This document shows positions 1 through 6,807 of a stretch of 15,133 bases of DNA, piece after piece. Below the pieces are notes generated by a model. The model was not told the origin of the DNA. It did no database searches and saw nothing but the letters and a program-made list of their open reading frames with translations. The position numbers were made by a program, and so were the translations under genes. Source of the stretch: an uncultured bacterium (GTDB lineage Bacteria > Cyanobacteriota > Vampirovibrionia > Gastranaerophilales > Gastranaerophilaceae); NCBI GenBank assembly GCA_949286405.1, contig CASECH010000055.1, forward strand, positions 1 to 15,133, read 5' to 3'. Each line of letters starts with the position of its first letter. The stretch's first letter is position 1.

Positions 1-1
1 T

Positions 2-2083
2 ATTTCTGATGTTGAAACAGAATATGCAACAGAACAAGGACATATGTGGGAAATTTCATATCCTCTAAAAGGTGAATCAGGTGCAATCATCGTTGCAACT
101 ACTCGACCTGAAACAATTTTTGGGGATGTTGCAATTGCAGTTCACCCATCAGACCATAAATATTCTGAACTTATTGGTAAAACCGTTGTAATACCTCTTT
201 CTGGTAGAGAAATTCCAATTATTGCAGATGAATATGTTGATAAAAACTTTGGAACTGGTGCTGTAAAAATTACTCCTGCACACGATCCTAATGATTATGA
301 AGTTGGTCAACGTCACGATTTGAAACCTATTTGGGTTATCAATAATGATGGTACTATGAAAGCTTGTGGTGAAGTGCCTCAAGAGCTTCATGGATTAGAT
401 AGATATGAGGCAAGAGAAAAAATTATAGGAATGCTTTCTTATAACAATTTCTTGCTAAGAACAAGAGATCATGAACATAATGTTGGAAAATGTCAACGTT
501 GTGGTACTACAATTGAACCACTACTTTCAGAACAATGGTTTGTAAAAATGGAACCTCTGGCGAAAGAAGCTATTGCTGCTGTTAAAGATGGTAGAATAAA
601 ATTTGTTCCGGATAGATGGGAAAAGAACTATTTAGGATGGATGGAAAATATTCGTGATTGGTGTATTTCTCGTCAATTGTGGTGGGGACATCAAATTCCA
701 GCTTATTATCATAATGAGACAGGCGAAATGGTTGTAGCTAGAGAAAATCCTGATCCTGAACATTATACACAAGATCCAGATGTTCTTGATACTTGGTTCT
801 CTTCAGGATTATGGCCGTTCTCTACAATGGGTTGGCCAAATACCGATGCTGAAGACTTCAAAAAATTCTACCCGACAACAACTCTTGTTACAGGATTTGA
901 TATCATATTTTTCTGGGTTGCAAGAATGATTACTATGGGCTTGGAATTTACTGGAAAAGCTCCATTCTCAACAGTATATATTCACGGTCTTATCAGAGAT
1001 GAAAAAGGTCAAAAAATGTCAAAATCTAAAGGAAATACAATAGATCCTGTAAAAGTTATTGATAAATACGGATGTGATGCTTTGAGGTTTACTATGACAT
1101 CACTTTGTACTTATGGTGGTCAAGATATCAAAATGAGTGACGAAAGATTTGAGTATGGCAGAAATTTTGCTAATAAAATCTGGAACGCTTCAAGATTTGT
1201 GTTGATGAATCTTGATGGAGTTGATAATAAAGACATTGATTTTGAAAATCTAACAATTGCAGATAAATGGATTTTAGATAAACTAAATACTACTGCAAAA
1301 GAAATAAATGAAAATATTAAAGATTTTAGAATTGGTGAAACTGCACATATTTTATATGATTTCTTCTGGAATTCATATTGTGATTGGTATGTTGAAATTG
1401 CAAAAATTCAATTACAAGATGCCGGATTGAAAGTAAATACTCAACGAGTGTTGAGATATGTACTTGATATGTCTTTGAGAATGCTTCATCCTATAATGCC
1501 TCATATTACAGAAAGAGTTTGGGGCTTGATTCCAAAAGAAACAGATGTAAAAGCTATAATGGTTTCAGAATTTCCTCAATATAGTGAAAAATTATCTTTC
1601 CCTAAAGAGGCTCAAGAAATGGAACTTGTGTTTGAAACAATTAAATCTTTGAGAAATGTAAGACAAAGCTTTAATATTTCACCATCAGTTAAGGTTGATA
1701 TCGAAGTTCGTGCAGAGGTTTCTGAAAAACCTGTATTTGAAGTAATTGAAGCTTATGTAAAACGTCTTGCAAGAGTTGAAAATATTTCTTATGGAGATAT
1801 AAATTCAGAAGTCCCTCCAAAATCAGCTTCAGCAGTTGTTTCTGCTTCTCAAATTGTAGTACCTTTAGCGGATTTGATTGATTTGGATGCTGAGATTGCT
1901 CGTCAACAAAAGAAATTGGATAAGTTGACAAATGAGAAAAAATCAATGCTTGGACGAATAAACAATCCTAAGTTTGTTGCTAATGCTCCAAAAGAATTAA
2001 TAGAACAAACAAAAGAACGTATTGCAGAGATTGAAGTTCAAGAAAAAACAATTTCTGATTTAATTAAATCTTTAAATTCATAA
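2..2083 (+). CDS. valS: Valyl-tRNA synthetase, 5'-truncated by the window edge
   Basis: Class I aminoacyl-tRNA synthetase that charges tRNA-Val with valine in the cytoplasm. The reading frame is open from base 2, so the ATG at 44 is an internal Met and the true start lies upstream. The 693 visible residues lack the N-terminal HIGH motif. They include the CP1 editing domain (TTRPE at residues 33-37 of the fragment), a CxxC pair in GKCQRCGTTIEP, the segment RDWCISRQLWWGHQIPAYY typical of ValS, the ATP-binding KMSKS loop (bases 1013-1027), an anticodon-binding helical domain and a C-terminal tRNA-binding coiled coil (last ~60 residues, Lys/Glu-rich). Everything expected downstream of the catalytic N-terminus is intact. 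A hairpin terminator follows within about 25 bases. Confidence 0.97.
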   Translation: MSDVETEYATEQGHMWEISYPLKGESGAIIVATTRPETIFGDVAIAVHPSDHKYSELIGKTVVIPLSGREIPIIADEYVDKNFGTGAVKITPAHDPNDYEVGQRHDLKPIWVINNDGTMKACGEVPQELHGLDRYEAREKIIGMLSYNNFLLRTRDHEHNVGKCQRCGTTIEPLLSEQWFVKMEPLAKEAIAAVKDGRIKFVPDRWEKNYLGWMENIRDWCISRQLWWGHQIPAYYHNETGEMVVARENPDPEHYTQDPDVLDTWFSSGLWPFSTMGWPNTDAEDFKKFYPTTTLVTGFDIIFFWVARMITMGLEFTGKAPFSTVYIHGLIRDEKGQKMSKSKGNTIDPVKVIDKYGCDALRFTMTSLCTYGGQDIKMSDERFEYGRNFANKIWNASRFVLMNLDGVDNKDIDFENLTIADKWILDKLNTTAKEINENIKDFRIGETAHILYDFFWNSYCDWYVEIAKIQLQDAGLKVNTQRVLRYVLDMSLRMLHPIMPHITERVWGLIPKETDVKAIMVSEFPQYSEKLSFPKEAQEMELVFETIKSLRNVRQSFNISPSVKVDIEVRAEVSEKPVFEVIEAYVKRLARVENISYGDINSEVPPKSASAVVSASQIVVPLADLIDLDAEIARQQKKLDKLTNEKKSMLGRINNPKFVANAPKELIEQTKERIAEIEVQEKTISDLIKSLNS

Positions 2084-2108
2084 TAAATATTAAGAATTAT
2101 TAAATTTT

Positions 2109-2147
2109 AAGAGGAGCAAGTAGCAAATAAAAACTTGTTCCTCTTTT
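2109..2147 (+). terminator. Rho-independent-like terminator after valS
   Basis: Left arm 2109-2121 (AAGAGGAGCAAGT) pairs with right arm 2133-2145 (ACTTGTTCCTCTT) over 13 bp with one G-U pair and an 11-base loop. Only a short T stretch (2144-2147) follows, and part of it is in the stem, so termination may be partial. The downstream gene has little room for its own promoter and may depend on readthrough. Confidence 0.7.
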
Positions 2148-2177
2148 AGTGTAATCAAAGAAAAGAAAGGATAAAAA

Positions 2178-2474
2178 ATGACAAAAATACAACAACCTCT
2201 AAATTTTGTAAAACTAGCTCAAATGCAAGGGAAAAAACTTGCTAGTATTCCTCTTAAAGACAAATCTACTGCAAAACTTTTATTCAATGAGAATGCAGTT
2301 GACTGTTTTATTGTAAAAAACGGTAAAATCCTTGAAGGTAGCGGGGTTAGAATGCCAGAAGATAAACTTTGTGAAGAGTTTGGTATAATTTTAGATAAAC
2401 TTACTCCAAGAGTAGCTGAAGGTTTTAATTTAGTAAAAGAAATAGGATCAGCATTTGTCAGAAATGTTAAGTAG
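2178..2474 (+). CDS. Small protein of unknown function (98 aa)
   Basis: I do not recognise this protein. It is a soluble 98-residue product with no membrane segment or signal peptide. It has a basic N-terminal third (residues 1-30), a short beta-like centre (AKLLFNE..VDCFIVKNGKILEG) and an amphipathic helical C-terminus. The start at 2178 is supported by an AAAGGA ribosome site just upstream (about 2166-2171). It lies between the valS terminator and the rpsA promoter. No promoter of its own is evident in the 30 bases after the valS hairpin, so it may be expressed by readthrough. Its place next to translation genes is suggestive only; no function is assigned. Confidence 0.75.
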   Translation: MTKIQQPLNFVKLAQMQGKKLASIPLKDKSTAKLLFNENAVDCFIVKNGKILEGSGVRMPEDKLCEEFGIILDKLTPRVAEGFNLVKEIGSAFVRNVK

Positions 2475-2489
2475 TTTGTTTTAAAAAAC

Positions 2490-2518
2490 TTTACAAATTG
2501 ACAAACGTCTGTTAATAT
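2490..2518 (+). promoter_or_regulatory. Sigma-70-type promoter for the S1 gene
   Basis: A -35 element TTTACA (2490-2495) is separated by exactly 17 bp from a -10 element TAATAT (2513-2518). Predicted transcription start is near 2525, giving a short leader before the ATG at 2562. An imperfect palindrome lies in the spacer. Confidence 0.65.
2497..2516. promoter_or_regulatory. Imperfect palindrome in the rpsA promoter spacer, possible operator
   Basis: The 20-bp segment, core TTGACAAACGTCTGTTAA, is self-complementary at 8 of 10 positions around the central CG (2506/2507). It fills the spacer and touches the -10 box, where a repressor dimer would block transcription. It has too little spacer to form a hairpin and is not followed by a T-run. 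No known regulator is assigned. Confidence 0.4.
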
Positions 2519-2561
2519 AAAAATTGTTATTAGTGTAGTGTCTTTGGACAGTGGAGTAAAT

Positions 2562-3632
2562 ATGACATCTCAAGAATTAGATTTTGAAGAATTATTGAAA
2601 CAGTATGATTATAAGTTTCAAAAAGGTGATTTAGTAAAAGGCATCGTATGCGGCTACGACAGTCAAGGCGTAATGGTCGATATCGGAGCAAAGACAATTG
2701 CAGTTGTTCCAACTCGTGAAGCAGCTGAAAAAGATGAAAATGTTGAAGATAAATTGAAAAAAGGTGAAGAATATGAATTCCTCATTATAAGAGAAGAAGA
2801 TGAGGATGGTAAATTCTTGTTATCTCGTAAGAAAGTTGATCAAGCATATGCTTGGAAGGAACTTGAAAAAGCAAAAGCTGCGGATGAAACAATTTTGGGA
2901 ACAGTAGTAGGTATCGTAAAAGGTGGTGTTCTTGTAGAATTATCAGGAGTTAGAGGCTTTGTTCCTTCTTCTCAACTGAGAGCAAAAGAAAGTGATTTGG
3001 AAGTTGGAAATAAGATCGAATTGAAAATTTTAACTTTAGATCCACAACAAAATAATTTTATTCTTTCAAATAAAAAAGTATATGAAGATAGTGCAGTTGA
3101 AGCTAGAAAAAATGTATTTGCACAAATCGAGCCTGGTCAAATTGTAAAAGGTGATGTTGTAAGAATTACCGACTTCGGTGCATTTATTGATTTAGGTGGT
3201 ATTGATGGACTTTTGCCTCTATCACAATTATCTTGGAGATGGATCGATCATCCTACAGATATCCTTAACGTAGGTGATAAGATTGATGTTGAAGTAATTG
3301 CAGTAGATCATGACAAACAAAGAGTTTCTTTAAGTTTGAAAAATCTTGAACCAGATCCGTGGTTAGAAGCAGAAAAACAAATCAAAGAAGGTGATAAAGT
3401 AGAAGGTACTATTACAAGAATTAAGCATTTTGGTGCATTTGTAGAAGTATTCCCTGGAGTAGAAGCTCTATTACCTCATGCAGAAGTAGTTGAATTACAA
3501 AACCAAAAGGAATGCATTTTACAAGTCGGTGATAAAATTGATACATATATTTTGAAATTTAATCCGACTGATAAACGTATTGCTTTAACTGTTAATGAAG
3601 AAAAAGCAGACAGTAAAGAAACTGAAGAGTAA
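2562..3632 (+). CDS. rpsA: 30S ribosomal protein S1-like RNA-binding protein, four S1 domains
   Basis: S1 proteins bind mRNA on the small ribosomal subunit and help translation initiation. This 356-aa version has four OB-fold S1 domains at roughly residues 20-91, 108-173, 192-261 and 276-345, and a short acidic tail. Domain 3 is the most canonical (ITDFGAFIDLGGIDGLLPLSQLSW). It is shorter than the six-domain proteobacterial form. I chose ATG 2562 over the upstream GTG at 2538 because GGAG (2553-2556) sits five bases before it and 2538 is only about 13 bases from the predicted transcription start. It has its own promoter and ends in a hairpin at 3657. A general S1-domain protein other than ribosomal S1 is possible but less likely. 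Confidence 0.9.
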   Translation: MTSQELDFEELLKQYDYKFQKGDLVKGIVCGYDSQGVMVDIGAKTIAVVPTREAAEKDENVEDKLKKGEEYEFLIIREEDEDGKFLLSRKKVDQAYAWKELEKAKAADETILGTVVGIVKGGVLVELSGVRGFVPSSQLRAKESDLEVGNKIELKILTLDPQQNNFILSNKKVYEDSAVEARKNVFAQIEPGQIVKGDVVRITDFGAFIDLGGIDGLLPLSQLSWRWIDHPTDILNVGDKIDVEVIAVDHDKQRVSLSLKNLEPDPWLEAEKQIKEGDKVEGTITRIKHFGAFVEVFPGVEALLPHAEVVELQNQKECILQVGDKIDTYILKFNPTDKRIALTVNEEKADSKETEE

Positions 3633-3656
3633 TTTATTTGCTTAAATTTGTTATTT

Positions 3657-3689
3657 TATAAGGGGATTCAATATATGAATCTCCTTATA
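3657..3689 (+). terminator. Hairpin terminator after rpsA
   Basis: TATAAGGGGATTC (3657-3669) pairs with GAATCTCCTTATA (3677-3689), 13 bp with one G-U pair and a 7-base loop. The tail is CTTTATAT rather than a solid T-run, so efficiency is uncertain. Confidence 0.6.
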
Positions 3690-3794
3690 CTTTATATAGT
3701 TGATTTTTATTATTAAAACTAATTTAATTGATTGATTTTAAAGGATTTACTATGTATATCTGAAATTAAATGCCGTATAATTTTACATGAGATG

Positions 3795-3822
3795 TTGACA
3801 AAAATAAAAACATCATTATAAA
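3795..3822 (+). promoter_or_regulatory. Promoter for the 417-aa gene, inside nested inverted repeats
   Basis: Consensus -35 TTGACA (3795-3800) and -10 TATAAA (3817-3822) are 16 bp apart, about 34 bases of leader before the ATG at 3863. The region is nested in two inverted repeats: GATGTT 3791-3796 with AACATC 3809-3814, and TTACAT 3783-3788 with ATGTAA 3827-3832. In the rest of the 3690-3862 gap I see no gene. Confidence 0.6.
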
Positions 3823-3862
3823 TAAAATGTAAGGTAGAATTTTATACAAGGAGAGTAGTTAT

Positions 3863-5116
3863 ATGGGCATGGCAGCTTCACAAGCAAGATATTTAGGTTT
3901 AACAGCCAGAAAAACCAATGTTGAATATGAAGGTCAACAAATAAACCAAGCACGTACGGCTTTGTCAAACCAAAGTGCAAATACATTTAATGAGCTTTTA
4001 GCTCTCGAAGTACCAACTGCTCCAAGTACTCAAGATTACACTACATTGCAATACTCTTATGAAGACGGGCTTACTGGTGAAACTATTACAAGTATGACTC
4101 CGTTGGAAAACGATCCTGATGGATACAATTATTTGGTCACTCATTACCATTATTCTGATGTCTATACCGGAATACAATCTAAAAAGACAAATCCTCAGGT
4201 TGTTTTGGACACAAAAAGTGAACAAGGAAATATAAATAACGGTTCTGTTACACAAAATCCTGCGGATGGTTCTTATTCTGTGGATGGAAATGTTGTTAGT
4301 AAATATGACCCTAATAGTGCTGAACAAAAAAATGTATATGACAAATTAATTCAAGATTATCCTGATTTAGGTAAGGAAGATTTGGATAATATATATACAT
4401 ACACTGATGCAGATGGTCTAATGCATTTTACGACACAAACTGATTTGGATAATGCAGTTGCAGGCACAGGAAACTCAAATGAGTATCATATTAATGCAGG
4501 AGTTCCGACTTACGTAGGTAACTGTGAAGTAACAGCGTATGATCCTAATGATCCGGAACAAAAAGCAGCTTATGAACAAATTTGTAAAGAGTTCCCTAAT
4601 GAGAACTTTGCATCTTCAGATAGTATTTATACTTGGGAATTTCAAGGTAAAAGGTATTTTGCAAGTCTTGAAGATTTAACGACTTCAGCAATAAGTGCTC
4701 CAGATCCTTCTAAGCCAACTGAAAATCAAGCAAAATTAACTGTGTACAATGCAGAAGATATTAAAACAAAAATAGAAAAACAAGAAAAAGCATTTGTAGA
4801 TCTTGATGAAAATGGAAGACCACAAACTATAAGATTTGAGGATTCTACTGCAACTTATGCACTAAATACTGAGACTATAACAGATGAAGATGCGTATCAA
4901 GATGCTATGAATCAGTACAATTATGATATGCAAGTATATGAAAAGAAAATCGCTGATATAAATGCTAAGACCGAAAAAATTCAACAACAAGACAGAACTC
5001 TTGAGTTGCGTCTAAAACAATTGGATACAGAACAAGAGGCTCTACAAACTGAAATGGAAGCAGTTAAAAAAGTCATTGATAAAAATATCGAATCTACTTT
5101 CAAAACTTTTGAATAG
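3863..5116 (+). CDS. Putative axial/exported protein with helical ends and duplicated central module
   Basis: Not assignable to a named family by eye. The 417-aa product starts with an amphipathic helix (residues 1-48, MGMAASQARYLGLTARKTNV...). It has no Sec signal or membrane segment. The Asp/Tyr-rich middle contains two related modules (about 141-199 and 217-276, each with YDPN, EQK, IYT and a DL near the end). It finishes in a long coiled coil (about 340-417) ending VIDKNIESTFKTFE. Helical ends flanking a variable beta-like middle is the layout of flagellar axial proteins and other type III substrates, which is my inference. AAGGAG at 3848-3853 lies nine bases before the ATG. The short 6452-6778 product shares both end regions, so the two look paralogous. 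The gene leads a cluster of four same-strand genes. Confidence 0.8.
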   Translation: MGMAASQARYLGLTARKTNVEYEGQQINQARTALSNQSANTFNELLALEVPTAPSTQDYTTLQYSYEDGLTGETITSMTPLENDPDGYNYLVTHYHYSDVYTGIQSKKTNPQVVLDTKSEQGNINNGSVTQNPADGSYSVDGNVVSKYDPNSAEQKNVYDKLIQDYPDLGKEDLDNIYTYTDADGLMHFTTQTDLDNAVAGTGNSNEYHINAGVPTYVGNCEVTAYDPNDPEQKAAYEQICKEFPNENFASSDSIYTWEFQGKRYFASLEDLTTSAISAPDPSKPTENQAKLTVYNAEDIKTKIEKQEKAFVDLDENGRPQTIRFEDSTATYALNTETITDEDAYQDAMNQYNYDMQVYEKKIADINAKTEKIQQQDRTLELRLKQLDTEQEALQTEMEAVKKVIDKNIESTFKTFE

Positions 5117-5153
5117 TAAATAAGCTAAAAAACAAAATTAATGAGAGGTACAA

Positions 5154-5975
5154 ATGTCATATAAAAATGATAGTTATTTAGTAATAGCAAATAAGTTTGG
5201 CTCTGCAAGTGGAGAGGCAAAGGCTCAATTGTGGGAAACTTATGATAAATTAAGAGATTTAACAGTATCTGGTAGTGGCATGGGTACCGGTTTTGAGGCT
5301 ACTGGCGGTTTTTTGTATAACTTGGCAAGTTTATTTGCACCGTCATCATTTGCAACTGTATTTGGTAATGCTGAATCAATGGCTATTCCTGGTACTTCAT
5401 ATTCAAGTAGTTTTTCTGGTAATTCATCTTTTGGACTTAATAGTTTATATAATTATTCAGGTTTTCCTAGCGGTGCTGCTCCAATAAGTTGGGGCTTAGG
5501 CGATGGATACGCAACTGGAGGTGCTTCTTCTATATTATCAGGATGGGGTACTGATAGTGGATATGTAACAGGTGGTGCTTCAGGACTTGGGGGACTGGCA
5601 GATGTTGCAAGTGCTGCTGCCTATGGTGTTGGAGCTGCTAATGGATACGGATTAGGTTTGAAAAATATTGTACTTCCTGTTGCGGGAATAATATCCGGAT
5701 GGGGTGGTATAATGCAAGCAGCAGCACCTTATTTGGGTGAATATGGTTTGCCTGCAATAGTTATGGGTAATTTGATGCAAGGCACTACATCTGCTGCTTT
5801 GGCTGCATATCAAAATGTTACTGGTAATATTACTGCTAGTGCTGATACAATATTATCAAATAAGGTACGTAATATTGAGACTGTATGTAAAATGCTTGAT
5901 ACTCAAGGTGATGTTGTTAAGAAAATGCTAAAAGAGTCAATTGATGGTGATAGTAAAGCTATTCAAAACTTGTAA
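5154..5975 (+). CDS. Gly/Ala/Ser-rich protein with hydrophobic C-terminal half, unknown
   Basis: A 273-aa protein that I do not recognise. Residues 1-37 form a charged, helix-like N-terminus without a Sec signal. Residues 38-165 are low-complexity and rich in Gly, Ser, Ala, Tyr and Phe, with an internal repeat (GYATGGAS at 118-125 and GYVTGGAS at 136-143). Residues 168-222 contain two hydrophobic stretches (about 171-188 and 198-218) that could cross or insert in a membrane. Residues 225-273 return to a polar helix. Such a layout (polar ends, glycine-rich body, hydrophobic hairpin) fits a secreted membrane-inserting or surface protein, but this is inference. The start is supported by GAGAGG about seven bases upstream. 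It lies 37 bases after the 417-aa gene, probably in the same transcript. Confidence 0.75.
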   Translation: MSYKNDSYLVIANKFGSASGEAKAQLWETYDKLRDLTVSGSGMGTGFEATGGFLYNLASLFAPSSFATVFGNAESMAIPGTSYSSSFSGNSSFGLNSLYNYSGFPSGAAPISWGLGDGYATGGASSILSGWGTDSGYVTGGASGLGGLADVASAAAYGVGAANGYGLGLKNIVLPVAGIISGWGGIMQAAAPYLGEYGLPAIVMGNLMQGTTSAALAAYQNVTGNITASADTILSNKVRNIETVCKMLDTQGDVVKKMLKESIDGDSKAIQNL

Positions 5976-5988
5976 AAATATATTAAGA

Positions 5989-6011
5989 AACAAAGTATCT
6001 TGTTATTTTTT
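5989..6011 (+). terminator. Weak hairpin with T-run after the 273-aa gene
   Basis: AACAA (5989-5993) pairs with TTGTT (6000-6004), extended by G5995-C5999 past a bulged A, followed by ATTTTTT (6005-6011). The T-run is good but the stem is short and AT-rich. Confidence 0.4.
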
Positions 6012-6039
6012 ATTAAAGTTTAATTCCATATATCCGTTA

Positions 6040-6130
6040 TTAAGAAAATGAGAATAAAACATAGACTGAAAAGGTTAAGACATGTTAAGAAATTTAGAGT
6101 ATTCATGGCAATAATTTTTTAACAATTGTT
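6040..6130. promoter_or_regulatory. Putative control region of the 90-aa/108-aa gene pair
   Basis: This gap holds TTAAGA at 6040, 6075 and 6085 (a further copy is at 5983). The last two are GTTAAGA direct repeats exactly 10 bp apart, one helical turn. A perfect 10-bp palindrome AACAATTGTT lies at 6121-6130 just before TAATAT-like sequence. No convincing -35/-10 pair could be fixed. No gene is seen in 5976-6167. Confidence 0.3.
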
Positions 6131-6167
6131 TTAATATACATGTAGGTCTAAAGTGTAAAGGAGAAAA

Positions 6168-6440
6168 ATGCTTCGAGATACTTTAGAGATGAACATTAAA
6201 AGGTTAGTTGACTTTTTAATTTATTCAAAAAACTTCCTCATAAGAAAAAATCCGCTGAAATCAATGGCGAATTCATTTGTAGAAGGAATAAAAGACTTTC
6301 TTACGATGAAGAAAAAACTAAAGATGGCACAATATAGGTTAAATTATCATCGTCATCAATTCCAAAAAATGGAGCAATTGATAGCAGAAAATAATCAACA
6401 TAGTTTCTTAAGGGGAAACAATCTCAATGAAACCAGATAA
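6168..6440 (+). CDS. Small basic helical protein of unknown function (90 aa)
   Basis: No family recognised. The product is basic and almost wholly helical, with an aromatic/aliphatic first third (residues 10-27, RLVDFLIYSKNFLIRKNP) too interrupted by charge to be a sure membrane segment, and a heptad-like Lys/Gln/His-rich stretch at about 45-78. The start is well supported by AAAGGAG at 6157-6163, four bases before the ATG. It is followed after 11 bases by the 108-aa gene, so the two are surely cotranscribed. Size and coiled-coil character would suit a chaperone or a FliJ-like stalk protein for a neighbouring exported protein, but nothing in the sequence proves that. Confidence 0.7.
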   Translation: MLRDTLEMNIKRLVDFLIYSKNFLIRKNPLKSMANSFVEGIKDFLTMKKKLKMAQYRLNYHRHQFQKMEQLIAENNQHSFLRGNNLNETR

Positions 6441-6451
6441 GGAAGATTAAA

Positions 6452-6778
6452 ATGGGATTAATTACTGCAACAATTAGAATGCAATATTTGCAACAATCCA
6501 GATTAGATTTGGAGTATAAAATCCAATTAATTACTCAAACTAAGATTGGATTGGCACAGTCTGGTGATGATTTGATGCAGGTTGGAAATGACTATGATCC
6601 AGAGTCTCCTATCACGAAGATGTTAACTCAGCGTCAGGCGAAACTGAAAGCTTTAGAGCAAAAACTCGATAGTCAGTTGTTACAATATCAAAATAGGTTA
6701 AAAATGATTGATGCAGAGTATAACTCTTGCAAAGAAATGTTCTCTAAGAACTTACAATCTTTAAGTTATTTTAATTAA
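6452..6778 (+). CDS. Short helical protein related to the ends of the 417-aa protein
   Basis: A 108-aa protein made of an N-terminal helix (MGLITATIRMQYLQQSRLDL...), a short loop with DYDPESP near residue 50 and a C-terminal coiled coil (about 55-108). Laid without gaps on the 417-aa protein, the first 37 residues share about ten identities (M1, G2, R9, L13, E21, Y22, Q25, I27, Q29, L34). The last 16 residues also match at several positions (K, KN, S, final F). It therefore looks like a minimal version of that protein without the central insert. No signal peptide or membrane segment. AGGAAGA just before the ATG is the likely ribosome site. The gene ends at a strong terminator. An axial, rod- or needle-like or secreted role is an inference. 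Confidence 0.78.
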   Translation: MGLITATIRMQYLQQSRLDLEYKIQLITQTKIGLAQSGDDLMQVGNDYDPESPITKMLTQRQAKLKALEQKLDSQLLQYQNRLKMIDAEYNSCKEMFSKNLQSLSYFN

Positions 6779-6806
6779 AAACTCCAAAATATTTTGGAGT
6801 TTTTTA
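6776..6806. terminator. Bidirectional intrinsic terminator between convergent genes
   Basis: ACTCCAAAAT (6781-6790) and ATTTTGGAGT (6791-6800) form a perfect palindrome flanked by an A-run on the left and TTTTT (6801-6805) on the right. It can end transcripts from both the 108-aa gene and the convergent 219-aa gene, whose stop codon is at 6808-6810. Confidence 0.9.
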
Positions 6807-6807
6807 C

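Noticed and set aside
44..2083. ATG at 44 as the start of valS
   Set aside because: The frame is open from base 2 and the HIGH-containing N-terminal domain is missing, so this is an internal Met of a gene cut by the window edge.
3690..3862. Riboswitch or small RNA in the gap before the 417-aa gene
   Set aside because: Beyond the terminator and promoter repeats I see no conserved fold; the stretch is simple AT-rich sequence.
5275..5487. 70-codon frame inside the Gly-rich gene
   Set aside because: Overlaps a well-supported gene in another frame; its hydrophobic product results from shifted glycine codons.
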